Shown here: piece after piece, positions 43,716-52,703 of the stretch
How the letters are laid out: each line of letters starts with the position of its first letter
How positions within the stretch are numbered: the stretch's first letter is position 1
From: Rhodococcus jostii RHA1
GTDB taxonomy: Bacteria; Actinomycetota; Actinomycetes; Mycobacteriales; Mycobacteriaceae
Length of the DNA: 64,000 nt
Direction: 5' to 3'
NCBI RefSeq assembly: GCF_000014565.1
Contig: NC_008268.1
Coordinates: 3,410,001-3,474,000, forward strand
Made by a program: the position numbers and the translations under genes
Notes under the pieces: generated by a model
Seen by the model: the letters and a program-made list of their open reading frames with translations, nothing else
Told to the model about the DNA's origin: nothing
The model's database searches: none

Positions 43716-43922
43716 CAGACGATGCGCCGCCCTGAGAACTTCCACATCCTGTCTGGAATGCACGGGGTTGCTCGAAATCGACCCGCGAGCCCCCTACGAG
43801 ATTCTTCGGACTGAGTATTGATGTAAGCGGTAGTGGTACTGAGCATTTGGTAGGTAAATCGGATGCGGATGATTCTGGCGTCTTCGATCACCTCGCGGCC
43901 GCCGGTGCTGTGCCGGGGCGGC

Positions 43923-44006
43923 ATGAGCACCGCGGAGATCAAAGCGAGGATCGAGGCCATGTTCGCCGACGACCGACGACCGGTCAGCCAGACGGGTCCA
44001 CTCTGA
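43923..44006 (+). CDS. Possible 27-aa micro-ORF
   Basis: ATG after GGGGCGG; peptide MSTAEIKARIEAMFADDRRP... has a likely amphipathic helix. It is 18 nt before a second micro-ORF. Composition is coding-like, but length makes this tentative. Confidence 0.3.
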   Translation: MSTAEIKARIEAMFADDRRPVSQTGPL

Positions 44007-44024
44007 CACATCAAGGGGGACAGG

Positions 44025-44099
44025 ATGAATGTGCTACTTCTGCTGGTTTTGCTGATCACCGCGGTCGCTGTCGTGCTGGCGATGCAGACCGACGAGTAG
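44025..44099 (+). CDS. 24-aa single-span membrane micropeptide
   Basis: MNVLLLLVLLITAVAVVLAM, then QTDE-stop. A strong AGGGGGACAGG ribosome site precedes the ATG. It is one hydrophobic helix with a charged C-terminus, like small transmembrane regulators or type I toxins. No antisense RNA gene was identified. Confidence 0.4.
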   Translation: MNVLLLLVLLITAVAVVLAMQTDE

Positions 44100-44230
44100 T
44101 CCCGCTTTCGGCACTGAACGGCGCGTCACCGACCGGCGTTCTACTGGTCTTCGTTCCCTTTCAGCAGTTCATCGATGGTTGCTGTCTCGGTGGCTTCCTC
44201 ATGGTCGTCGAACAGCGTTCCGATTCCTCG

Positions 44231-44432
44231 ATCACCACCAGCGGGAACTTCCGCACCCCGGCCCTTTTGAACACCATTCAAGAAGTCGGTGCCGACCGGC
44301 TGCTGTTCTCCGCCGACTACCCGTTCGAGGACATGCGCGAAGCCGCGGAATGGTTCGACCGGCTGGAAATCAACGACAACGACCACATCAAGATCGCCCG
44401 CACCAACGCCCCAAGCACTGCTGAAACTCTGA
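44231..44432 (+). pseudogene. Amidohydrolase-2 family C-terminal remnant
   Basis: ITTSGNFRTPALLNTIQEVG, ADRLLFSADYPFEDM, EAAEWFDRLEIND and KIARTNA form the last ~65 residues of a gamma-resorcylate-decarboxylase-like amidohydrolase (SxDYPFE carries the metal-ligand Asp). One extra C near 44410 breaks the final NAQALLKL-stop. The N-terminal ~80% is missing. Confidence 0.75.
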
Positions 44433-44882
44433 GCACCACCAGCCCGCGGCGGGACCACGGATATCAAGCTGCTTTTTCTGCTGAACGATGAGGAGCATCG
44501 AAGGGGCGACAGCGGCAGGCACGTAACGGAATCCATCACCAACCTGCCGAATCCACACCACACTCACGGTATCCGTCCATCAACGCGTGAAATCGTGCGA
44601 CAGCTCTCAGTGCGAATCGGGTACTCCAGGGCAAATCCATCCGGCGTCCTTTGTGCGACACAGAAGCGTGCTGCAGGCGACGCCGTGCCGACATAGGACA
44701 CGTGCCGCGGGCCCAGCCGATTCGCCCGTATGTGGTCGAGATCGTCATGGGCGCGGTGAAGGGTGCGGGCCCAGTGCTGGGTTCGTCCATGTGCGGCGGA
44801 GTCCAGGGCATGCGGAACAGGTGGAGGTCGTGGTGCGCACCGCGACCGGGCGAACGAGTCGGGATGCTCTCCGACGGGTGCT
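44433..44882. other. No supported gene
   Basis: 450 bp between the amidohydrolase remnant and the DUF1801 gene. Leftward frames run through it with Arg/Pro/His-rich composition and no motif. Confidence 0.35.
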
Positions 44883-45326
44883 CTACATCTTCTCGCCGGG
44901 CAGGTTGCTTGCCTGCTCGATCCAGGAACGCAGCCGTCCCTCGTCGAGATCGTCGTCTTCGCAGATGTCGACGTAGCGCACCTCGGCGTGCTTGGACGCC
45001 TTGGGCGGAACAGGGTCCAGCGAGGTCCCACGGAAGAACTGAACCTGGACGTACTTCGTGTAGCAGCGGAAGCTGAGGAACCAACCCTCGCCGTCGTGCC
45101 CGTAAAACGGTTGGTTCCACTTCACGGCCTTGTGCACATCGGGGACGGTCCGCACGATCAGGCTGTCGAGCCGCTCGCCCAGCGAGCGCTTCCACTCGGG
45201 CATCGCGGCGATATAGGCCTGCACCGGTCCGTCACCCTCCCCCTTCGGGATCTGCGGGTTCCCACCGGAGAGCAGCTTCGGTTCGGAGCCAGCGTTCTTG
45301 TTCGCGTTGTTCCTACTGGTCGGCAT
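44883..45326 (-). CDS. DUF1801 / YdhG-like domain protein
   Basis: 147 aa. After a Ser/Asn-rich start, GDGPVQAYIAAMPEWKRSLG, LDSLIVRTVPDVHKAVKWNQ, PFYGHDGEGWFLSFRCYTKY and VQVQFFRGTSLDP follow the DUF1801 pattern. The ATG follows GGAGGATCG. Function of the family is unsettled (iron-chaperone/frataxin-like fold). Complete. Confidence 0.82.
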   Translation of the reverse strand: MPTSRNNANKNAGSEPKLLSGGNPQIPKGEGDGPVQAYIAAMPEWKRSLGERLDSLIVRTVPDVHKAVKWNQPFYGHDGEGWFLSFRCYTKYVQVQFFRGTSLDPVPPKASKHAEVRYVDICEDDDLDEGRLRSWIEQASNLPGEKM

Positions 45327-45999
45327 CGATCCTCCATCGTTTGTGCTCGTCAAACGGCCGAGGTGGCGGTCTACGCGTCGAGCTGTGAGCGCCGCCCCCC
45401 GGCGCCCGGCACCACGAAGGAGCCACCCACTCGAAGCCGGCGGGCGAATGAGACACATTTCGTCGCCGTCCACCACTCGCGGAGACCGCAGCAGCGCCCA
45501 CAAAAAACCCGTCGCGGCCCCGCAACCACAACTTACCTACGGTGAACTCGCGGAGCCGGTGCACCGCGCTCGCGGTGTTCACCAACAGCGCCGAGAAGGG
45601 CGGATGGCACCCCGCACCACTCACACTGAAGATCACGATCATCCGCCGCCGGGTCGGAGCAATTCCTCGACACGTAACCCAACGGGAACCTGTGCGGAGG
45701 TCAACCAACCAGGGGACGGTAACTCTCGAGCTCGAGAGGCGACCGCACATGTCCCGCTTCCGCCACGGCCGTCACCTCATCGAGGTAGGCCGGGACGGGC
45801 CGGATCGGCGGTCGAGGTCGTGCCCGGGTCGCAGAACTGGACCTCCAGACGATCACCGGCCGTGGTCGCCTCCCTACTGACTGCACCGACATTCAAGTTG
45901 TACTGCGCAGTCCCGCTGTGCCGTTAATCGAGCCAGGCTCGGCTGCGCGACCATGAGCGAACAGGCAGGCATCACGCTTGCGGCATTCGCCGAGCGCGC
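45327..45999. other. Intergenic, no supported gene
   Basis: 673 bp between DUF1801 and the end of the MmpL-type gene. Frames on both strands have skewed composition. Nothing recognised. Confidence 0.4.
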
Positions 46000-48141
46000 T
46001 CACATACGAGTCGAATCCAATTCCGGCTCCGCAGAGACGTTCTCGTTGGGCTCCGGTGCCGATGCGAGCTTGCTCGGCCACCAGATCTTCTGCCCGATGT
46101 CGACGGTGAGGGCGGGCACCAGGAGTGACCGCACGAGGAGTGCGTCGAGGAGCACGCCGAACGCCACGATGAAGGCGATCTGCGCGAGGAAGATCAGCGG
46201 GATGACGGCGAGCGCCGAGAAGGTCGCCGCCAGAACCACTCCCGCCGAGGTGATCACGCCGCCGGTGACGGTCAGGCCGCGGAGCGCTCCCCGGCGCGTG
46301 CCGACGCGCCGGGCCTCTTCCCGGACCCGGGTCATGAGGAAGATGTTGTAGTCGATTCCGAGGGCGACGAGGAACACGAACGCGAACAGCGGGACGACGG
46401 GATCGGCACCCGGGAACCCGAATACGTGCTCGAAGACCAGGGACGAGATGCCCAGCGTCGCAGCGAAGGACAGGACCACCGTTCCCATCAGCAGTAGCGG
46501 CGCGAGTAGCGAACGCAGCAGCAGGCACAGGATCGCGAACACCACGAGGATCACGACGGGGATGATCAGGGTGCGGTCACGCGTCGACGTGGTCTTGGTG
46601 TCGAGGTCCGTGGCGGTGGTGCCGCCGACCAGGGCGTCGGCGCCGTCGATCGGGTGAACGGCGTCACGCAGGCGGACGATGGTGTCCTCGGCCGCGAGGG
46701 AATCAGCCGGATCGGTCAGGGTGGCTTCGATCGCCACCCGGCCGTCCACCACCAGTGGGTCCTGCATGCCAGGGGTCGACAACACGGTGATGTCGCCGAC
46801 GCCGTCGACCCGGGCAGCGTCGGCTACCGCATCGCGGGAGTCCTCGTTCGCGATGATCACGGCCGGTGAACCGGAGCCGGCATCGAAGTGATCGCCGAGG
46901 ATCTGCTGGCCCGCAACGGAATCGACTTCGAGCAGGAACGTCTCGGACTCCGCGACCCCACTCGCCTCGAACTGGGGCATCAGGAGCGCGAAGAGCACCA
47001 GCACCAGGCTGGACGCCACCCAGAATCGGCGCGGGTGCGCACCGATACGCGCCGCGAGCGCGGCCCAGAACTTGTGGTCTGCCGCCTCGTCCTTCTCGGC
47101 GTGCCGCGCGTCGAAGGCGGGCCTGCTCGGCCAGTACGCCGTCCGGCCGAGGAGCACGAGCACCGCGGGGAGGTACGTCATGGACGCGACAAAGGAGGCC
47201 GCGATTCCGATGGCCGCCACCGGCCCGAGTCCGCGGTTGGAGTTGAGATCGGACAGCAGCAGGCAGAGCACGCCGGCGATGACGGTGCCCGCGGAGGCGG
47301 CGACGGGTTCGAGCGTCGCCCGCCACGCGGTCCGCATGGCGCGGTACTTGTCCCGCTCGATCCGCAGTTCCTCGCGGTAGCGGGCCACGAGCAGCAGTGC
47401 GTAGTCGGTCGCGGCACCGAATACCAGGATGAACAGGATTCCCTGGCTCTGGCCGTTCAGCGCGATCACACCGGCGTCGGCGAGCAGGTACACGAGGAGA
47501 CTCGATAGTCCCAGCGCGAAGACGGCGGAGGTGATCACCGCGAACGGGAGGATCGGGCTGCGGTAGACGACGATGAGGATGAGGATCACGACGACACCCG
47601 CCACCAGGAGCAGCAGTCCGTCGATTCCGGCGAACGCCGCGGACAGATCCGCTACCTGACCGGCCGGCCCGGTGACGAGGACGGTGAGACCGTCCGGTGC
47701 GTCGCCGAGCGCGTCGCGGAGTTCTGTGACGCTGTCGCCGACCTCGCCGGCGCTGTCGACGGGCACGAACATCTGCAGTGCCCGGCCGTCTGCGGACGGG
47801 ATCGGCGGCGACACCTCGTCACCGAATCCCTCCGAACCGGCGAAGGACGCCGCGGTGCCGGCGAGGAACTCGGTGTCGGCCGCGGTGATCCCCGACGTGC
47901 GTTCGGCGACGACGATCGCGGGCACGAACTGCGTGTCGGTGAAGTCCTTCTGCAGCGCGGACACCTCGGTGGCCTCGGCGGACGCGGGCAGAAACGACGT
48001 GCTGTCGTTCTGCTGGACCGAGGAGAGTTTGCCGGCGAACGGACCACCGAATCCGCCGACGGCCAGCCAGACGATCACGAGCAGGGCTGGCAGAATCCAC
48101 CGCAGGCGACGAACCGGGCGTGGTCGGGCAGTTGTGGTCAC
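46000..48141 (-). CDS. MmpL-type RND transporter
   Basis: 713 aa. One N-terminal membrane helix (ILPALLVIVWLAVGGFG), an extracytoplasmic domain, five helices with ATDYALLLVARYREE (about residue 240-255), then a repeat of the layout with GIDYNIFLMTRVREEA near the C-terminus: the duplicated MMPL domain of actinobacterial lipid/drug exporters. Start GTG at 48139-48141 follows GGAGAGC and leaves the MarR operator upstream; ATG at 48198 would overlap the operator. Divergent MarR suggests inducible export. Confidence 0.88.
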   Translation of the reverse strand: MTTTARPRPVRRLRWILPALLVIVWLAVGGFGGPFAGKLSSVQQNDSTSFLPASAEATEVSALQKDFTDTQFVPAIVVAERTSGITAADTEFLAGTAASFAGSEGFGDEVSPPIPSADGRALQMFVPVDSAGEVGDSVTELRDALGDAPDGLTVLVTGPAGQVADLSAAFAGIDGLLLLVAGVVVILILIVVYRSPILPFAVITSAVFALGLSSLLVYLLADAGVIALNGQSQGILFILVFGAATDYALLLVARYREELRIERDKYRAMRTAWRATLEPVAASAGTVIAGVLCLLLSDLNSNRGLGPVAAIGIAASFVASMTYLPAVLVLLGRTAYWPSRPAFDARHAEKDEAADHKFWAALAARIGAHPRRFWVASSLVLVLFALLMPQFEASGVAESETFLLEVDSVAGQQILGDHFDAGSGSPAVIIANEDSRDAVADAARVDGVGDITVLSTPGMQDPLVVDGRVAIEATLTDPADSLAAEDTIVRLRDAVHPIDGADALVGGTTATDLDTKTTSTRDRTLIIPVVILVVFAILCLLLRSLLAPLLLMGTVVLSFAATLGISSLVFEHVFGFPGADPVVPLFAFVFLVALGIDYNIFLMTRVREEARRVGTRRGALRGLTVTGGVITSAGVVLAATFSALAVIPLIFLAQIAFIVAFGVLLDALLVRSLLVPALTVDIGQKIWWPSKLASAPEPNENVSAEPELDSTRM

Positions 48142-48199
48142 GTGCTCTCCAATGCTGGACGGTTCGACGACCGGATGTCCGGATTGCGATGTTCCCATT

Positions 48200-48219
48200 T
48201 TGTTCAGCCTGCTGAGCAA
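48200..48219. promoter_or_regulatory. Candidate MarR operator between mmpL and marR
   Basis: TTGTTCAGC-CT-GCTGAGCAA is a 20-bp palindrome with 8 of 9 arm positions paired, 22 nt before the marR start and 59 nt before the mmpL start. Length and symmetry are typical of MarR sites. Confidence 0.6.
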
Positions 48220-48240
48220 ATTGCAAATGGAGGCGAAGAG

Positions 48241-48675
48241 ATGACGAGCGACGGCATGGACGAGTGGCCAACCGGACGGCTGTTGTCCACGGCTGCGCGG
48301 CTGGTCGAGCACTCGTGGGAGGACATCCTCCGGTCACAGAACATGACCCACGCGGGCCTCATCTGCCTGCACACGATCGCCGACCGGCCGGCCTCGCAGC
48401 GGGACATCGCGAAGGTCTCGCGGGTGACGGACCAGACGATCAGCCGCACCATCGACCGCCTCGAGCGAGCCGGGTACGTCACCCGGGAAACCGACCCGCT
48501 CGACGAGCGGCGCAAGCGGGTCGCGATCACCGAGTCCGGTCGCGCGATCTACCGCCGCCTGCTGGCCCTGGAGAAGGAGGATGCGGCCCTCACCGCCGCC
48601 GTCGGCGACGTGGGGCCGCTGCGCGAACAACTCCTCCTCCTCGTCCGGTCGCTGGGACTTCCGACCCGGGACTGA
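48241..48675 (+). CDS. MarR-family transcriptional regulator
   Basis: 144 aa. Winged helix: RPASQRDIAKVSRVTDQTIS, then RTIDRLERAGYVTRETDPLDERRK with the MarR wing D-x-R-x signature. Dimerisation helices on both ends. ATG after GGAGGCGAAG. Divergent from the MmpL exporter, which it probably represses along with itself. Confidence 0.9.
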   Translation: MTSDGMDEWPTGRLLSTAARLVEHSWEDILRSQNMTHAGLICLHTIADRPASQRDIAKVSRVTDQTISRTIDRLERAGYVTRETDPLDERRKRVAITESGRAIYRRLLALEKEDAALTAAVGDVGPLREQLLLLVRSLGLPTRD

Positions 48676-48684
48676 TCGTCGTCG

Positions 48685-49488
48685 TCACACATTCGCAGGC
48701 AGGGCGATGACGACCTCCCGCTCGTTCCCCGGCAGATAATGGACCGTCACCACCCGGCCGACCTGAACGTGCCCGACACTGCGCGGCGGCAGGAACTTCT
48801 CGACACGGGTGGTGAACGTCGTGCCGTCGGGCCGCGTGACCGCCAGCCCCAGTTCGATCTTCGAACTCCCGTTGCGGATCTCGCCGGGCACACTGAGCGA
48901 CTGCACCACCGCCTGCGCGGGAACGCCACGAGCCGCGATGTCGAGCTTGCCAGGGGTGGTGAGTCCCTGACGAATCACGGATCGGTTCAACGCGTCCTGC
49001 GCCGTCGACGCGTCTCCCGACCGGTCGATCTCGACCTTGTCGGTGCGCCCCGGCAGGTAGCGGACGGGGAGAACGACACCCGGGCGGAAAAGAGCCAACT
49101 CGGTGAGCGGCACGATCATCCTGGCGTGCGATTCGAAGGTCTCGCCGTCGGCGCCCTCGACGCCGAGGTCGATCCGCACTTCCGGTTGATCGTTGAGCGT
49201 CATGCCGGTCTGGCGCACCGACCGCACCGTCCCGATCCCGACGGCGCCCTGCCGGAACGCGGCACTGTTGCGCCCGGTGAACGCCGCCAGCACGCTGTCG
49301 CCGGTGAGGGCGAAACAGACCACGACCACGCTGACCGCGACGATCGGCCAGATCATCTGCGGGCCGACCCACGACAGGGCGTCGATTCCGTGGTTCGACC
49401 GTCCCCGATCGCCGAGGCCGTACCACAGGTAGTAGCCGACCGACCCGACGAGAAACACCAGGGCGGCGGCACGCACGATCTTCTTCAC
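48685..49488 (-). CDS. Membrane protein with duplicated DUF3592-like domain
   Basis: 267 aa. Two N-terminal hydrophobic segments (about residues 5-25 and 45-65), then two similar beta-rich units: GIGTVRSVRQTGMTLNDQPE..LPVRYLPG and PAQAVVQSLSVPGEIRNGSS..VTVHYLPG. The GTVxxxxxTGxxxNxxPxV pattern is common in actinobacterial envelope proteins of unknown role. Convergent with marR (9-bp gap). Confidence 0.72.
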   Translation of the reverse strand: MKKIVRAAALVFLVGSVGYYLWYGLGDRGRSNHGIDALSWVGPQMIWPIVAVSVVVVCFALTGDSVLAAFTGRNSAAFRQGAVGIGTVRSVRQTGMTLNDQPEVRIDLGVEGADGETFESHARMIVPLTELALFRPGVVLPVRYLPGRTDKVEIDRSGDASTAQDALNRSVIRQGLTTPGKLDIAARGVPAQAVVQSLSVPGEIRNGSSKIELGLAVTRPDGTTFTTRVEKFLPPRSVGHVQVGRVVTVHYLPGNEREVVIALPANV

Positions 49489-49584
49489 GATGAGTCCTCT
49501 CCGTGCCTGAACTGGGGGGAAGAACGGGTGGGACGCGCGCGAACTCGACTGCCGCGACTCCGCGCGCGTCCCGGGTGAGCCGGC

Positions 49585-50127
49585 TCAGCCGCCCACGACG
49601 GTCGAGCATGCGAACGTGATGTCGAACTTCGACGAACTCGGCGCGGTCGGGTTGCTCATGTCGGGCGCGCCGACGCCTTCGCCGCTGATCGTGTAGGTGT
49701 CGCCGTCCTTCACGACGGTCGCGGAGCCGCCGGGCATTCCCTGCCCGAAGCCGAGGGCGTACGGGAGGCCGTTCGACCCGCCCTTGCTGCCCGCGATTCC
49801 GACGGCCTGCACGGTGTCCGCGCCGGTGATGGTCGCGGAGACCGCCAGGTCGCCGTACGTCGAATTGGCGGTGTCTGCCAGCGCCAACGCCAGGGTGTCG
49901 CCCTGCTTGGCGCAGGTGGCGTCGAAGTCGGCTTCCAGTGCCTTGCCGTCGACGGCGGCCGAAGACGCGCCTGCCGGGTTCGCGGCGGCCGGGGACTGTT
50001 CGGAGCTTCCGCCGCCGGAGTTGCTGTCACCGGTGTCGCTGCAGCCCGAGACGAGCAGGGCGACAGCGGCCGCTGCCACGATGCCGGCGGTGTAGACGCG
50101 CTTCTGAGTCCGAACGATCTTGTTCAT
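49585..50127 (-). CDS. lpqH: LpqH-type (19-kDa antigen) lipoprotein
   Basis: 180 aa. Basic N-terminus, hydrophobic core AGIVAAAAVALLVSG, lipobox LVSGC with the acylated Cys at about residue 29, then a Ser/Gly/Ala-rich spacer and the LpqH domain with two cysteines (DATCAKQ and FACSTVVGG, likely a disulfide). ATG follows GAAGGACGG. Outer-envelope lipoprotein; mycobacterial homologues are glycosylated TLR2 ligands. Divergent from 50289. Confidence 0.8.
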   Translation of the reverse strand: MNKIVRTQKRVYTAGIVAAAAVALLVSGCSDTGDSNSGGGSSEQSPAAANPAGASSAAVDGKALEADFDATCAKQGDTLALALADTANSTYGDLAVSATITGADTVQAVGIAGSKGGSNGLPYALGFGQGMPGGSATVVKDGDTYTISGEGVGAPDMSNPTAPSSSKFDITFACSTVVGG

Positions 50128-50288
50128 GATCCGTCCTTCACGTTTTCGTGAGGGGCGCTCGGCGCCCGTGGTCGATTCCTTCGGCTCGCGGAGTGGAGCC
50201 GATGTGAGAAAGGTAGGAACGTCTCGCGCCCTACCGATCCCATATTTGTCGACCCGTCGACGGGGCATCCCTGCGGTAGCCTGCTCGA

Positions 50289-51662
50289 ATGCGGACGGCA
50301 TCGAGGAGCTCAGTGGCTGCTCGGCGACCGCGAGCGATGGTCCTCGACGAGGTGTGGCGCGAGTTGGACGGGGTCGAACCGCTCAGTGGGCCGGACGGCG
50401 GACCCCTGAGCCGCACCGTGAAACTGATCCTCGATCCGCTGGTCATCCGCCCGGTACAGAACCCGCTGTGCGCCGGTCCGATCGTCACGGCCGACGGGGC
50501 GCAGTTGCTCGCCACCCGGGTGCACGCCTCCGCCGACGCGCTCCGCGCCACCGCCGCCTGGTTCACGCTGCTCAAACGGGTTCGCCGGGCGCTGCGCATC
50601 ACGGACGGCAACCCCCAGGACCTGTATTTCCAACGCTGTTTCGAACTGGCGACCGGTTCGGGCACCCCCGACCCGCTCCGGAGCGAATCCGTCGCCGAGG
50701 ACACGTTGCGCGACGTGCACGATGTCGCCGCAGGCCGCACCACTCAGGCGTTGAAGGCCCACGTCACCGACCCGGAACGGGCCCGCGAGCTGAACGCCCT
50801 GATCGACGTCGCGTGGGGACGCCGACCGCTGTCGGGCGCGGCCACCGTCGACCACGCCGACGCGATCCACGTGGTTCTCGACGCCTGTCCCGGCGCGCGC
50901 CTGGAGCAGGACGGCGACGACGGACGGCAGGCACTCGACAGCCTGCTGGCCGGCCACGCGGGAACCCACCGCGGGATTGCGCTCTGGACAACCGACGCCT
51001 CTGCCCACCGGCTCGGGCTGACGGCGCATCCCGTGCCCGCGCCGCCGCGTCTGGGAGCGTCGGCGTCCACCTCGACCCTCGGGCTCCCGTTCGACCGGTC
51101 CGTCTGCGAACGCGTCTTCACGGTGCTCCGCGCGTCGACCGACCGTGCGGAGCTGCCACCGATCCACGACCTGGTCACCACCGAGATCGCCCGAAGTTGC
51201 TCGCCCTGGGCGCTTCTCGACGAATCCCTGCGGGTTGCGGCGACGACGGGTGTTGCCCTGGCGACCGGTCTCCGTCCGATCGGTACCGCGCCCTCTCCTG
51301 CGGGCACGGACACCACCGCCGTCCGGGTGATCAACGGCCGCTGGCAACGGGAGGCGTATGTCCTGCAGGCACGCCGCCTCACGGTGAGCGCCGACGCCGC
51401 GTCGCTGCCCGAAGCGAATCCGCTGACGGCCATCGCCGCCGAACTCCTCGAGCCGTGGCGGCCCTACCTCCGCCGCCTGTGGGTCCGCCTCCACGGCCGC
51501 GACGTGCGCGAGTTCTCGGTCCACGAACCGGACGAGCTCTGGGACCTCCTCGACGGAGTGGCGCGATCGGTGATCCTCGACCACCGCATGCGGGTCAAGC
51601 AGGCGCTCGGTGCAATTCCGCTGACGGATGCGGCGGGTGCTCCCGAATCGAGGGCGAGTTGA
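50289..51662 (+). CDS. Protein of unknown function, first gene of a tight three-gene operon
   Basis: 457 aa, soluble, Arg/Ala/Asp-rich, no signal peptide or membrane segment. No family recognised. It looks like mixed helix and strand, with LFKRV-like helices near residues 95-110, a DAIHVVLDACPGARL strand near 200, and a C-terminal LLEPWRPYLRRLWVRLHGRDV region. Its stop overlaps the next start (TTGA), so the products are co-translated. Its start has no good ribosome site; ATG at 50337 is an alternative. Context: upstream of a 343-aa unknown and a TPR protein. Confidence 0.75.
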   Translation: MRTASRSSVAARRPRAMVLDEVWRELDGVEPLSGPDGGPLSRTVKLILDPLVIRPVQNPLCAGPIVTADGAQLLATRVHASADALRATAAWFTLLKRVRRALRITDGNPQDLYFQRCFELATGSGTPDPLRSESVAEDTLRDVHDVAAGRTTQALKAHVTDPERARELNALIDVAWGRRPLSGAATVDHADAIHVVLDACPGARLEQDGDDGRQALDSLLAGHAGTHRGIALWTTDASAHRLGLTAHPVPAPPRLGASASTSTLGLPFDRSVCERVFTVLRASTDRAELPPIHDLVTTEIARSCSPWALLDESLRVAATTGVALATGLRPIGTAPSPAGTDTTAVRVINGRWQREAYVLQARRLTVSADAASLPEANPLTAIAAELLEPWRPYLRRLWVRLHGRDVREFSVHEPDELWDLLDGVARSVILDHRMRVKQALGAIPLTDAAGAPESRAS

Positions 51663-52690
51663 CCCCCGGCACGGTGCGGATCGAGCGCGCGCCCGACGGG
51701 GTATGGGTCATCGCCCCCGACGACGCACCGAGTGTCCTGGACGACGCCGCGGGCATCCACGTGGCAGTGCTGGAAGTGCTGGGTGGGCACCTGTCGTGGA
51801 GTGTGCTCGCCGACCACACGGTCCCGGTCGCGGTGCTCGACGACGTCGCGTCGGCGCAGAACTGGGTGTGGGCCGTGTTCGGCGAGGAAGTCGCGCTCGC
51901 CGTGGCCGCCGGCTCCGGGCGCGGCGTCACGGTCGAGCCGGCGCGACCGCGGGTGGCCGCCGGTGCGAGGCGACTCGCGTACGCGCACTGGGCGGCGCGG
52001 TGGTGGCCGGCCTCGACGATCGACGCCATCCCCCCGCTCGACGAGGGGCTGTTGAACGGCGAGATCGCCACCCTCGTCGAGGAATGCGATCTACTCGTCG
52101 ACGGAGACGACGCCGTCGTGCCGACGGGCCCGGCGCTCGCCGACCGGCCCCGCCGGGCAGACGACTACGCCCTCGCGGCCGGCGCGGCGGTCGCGACGCT
52201 GCCGAGCACGCTCGTCCTGGCGCGCGGTACCACCGGATCCGACTGGCGCCGGTGCCCACCCGGGCTCGTCGACGCGTCCGAGCGTGCGGTGTCGTGGGAG
52301 GTGGTGCGCGCCGCCGGGAACACGACCGTGCGAGTGAGCGTGGTTGCGGCACCGGGCCTTTCCGAACCCATGCCGGCGCATGTGCGTCCACACGCGCTGA
52401 TCGGCGCCGCATCGGGCACCGCTGACGTCGTGCTTCAGCTGTCAGGGGATGTGTGGTCCGGCGAGTCCGCCGCACCACCGGGCTCGGAATCCGGGGTGTC
52501 CGTGAACGTGCACCTGCCCGGGTTCGGTGTGACCGGTCAGGCCGACGACGGAGGTCCCGAGGCCCGGGAGCGCGTTCGGGCCCTGGTCCGCCGGCGGCTA
52601 CGCCGAGCTTCGGAGACGGCGGCGGACGACGGGCCGGACGCGCCCCTGCTCGCCGAGATAGCCGCGGCCGCCTCGGATTCGGACTTCTGA
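51659..52690 (+). CDS. Protein of unknown function, second gene of the three-gene operon
   Basis: 343 aa from a TTG overlapping the previous stop by four bases with GAGGG upstream; GTG at 51674 is an alternative. Soluble, acidic, strand-rich N-terminal half (GVWVIAPDDAPSVLDDAAGI, VAVLDDVASAQNWVWAVFGE), a middle segment with several Trp (AHWAARWWPAS), and an acidic C-terminus (ETAADDGPDAPLLAEI). No recognised domain or catalytic motif. The TPR gene starts within 1-13 nt of its stop. Confidence 0.75.
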   Translation: MTPGTVRIERAPDGVWVIAPDDAPSVLDDAAGIHVAVLEVLGGHLSWSVLADHTVPVAVLDDVASAQNWVWAVFGEEVALAVAAGSGRGVTVEPARPRVAAGARRLAYAHWAARWWPASTIDAIPPLDEGLLNGEIATLVEECDLLVDGDDAVVPTGPALADRPRRADDYALAAGAAVATLPSTLVLARGTTGSDWRRCPPGLVDASERAVSWEVVRAAGNTTVRVSVVAAPGLSEPMPAHVRPHALIGAASGTADVVLQLSGDVWSGESAAPPGSESGVSVNVHLPGFGVTGQADDGGPEARERVRALVRRRLRRASETAADDGPDAPLLAEIAAAASDSDF

Positions 52691-52703
52691 CGTGGGAGAT
52701 CAG

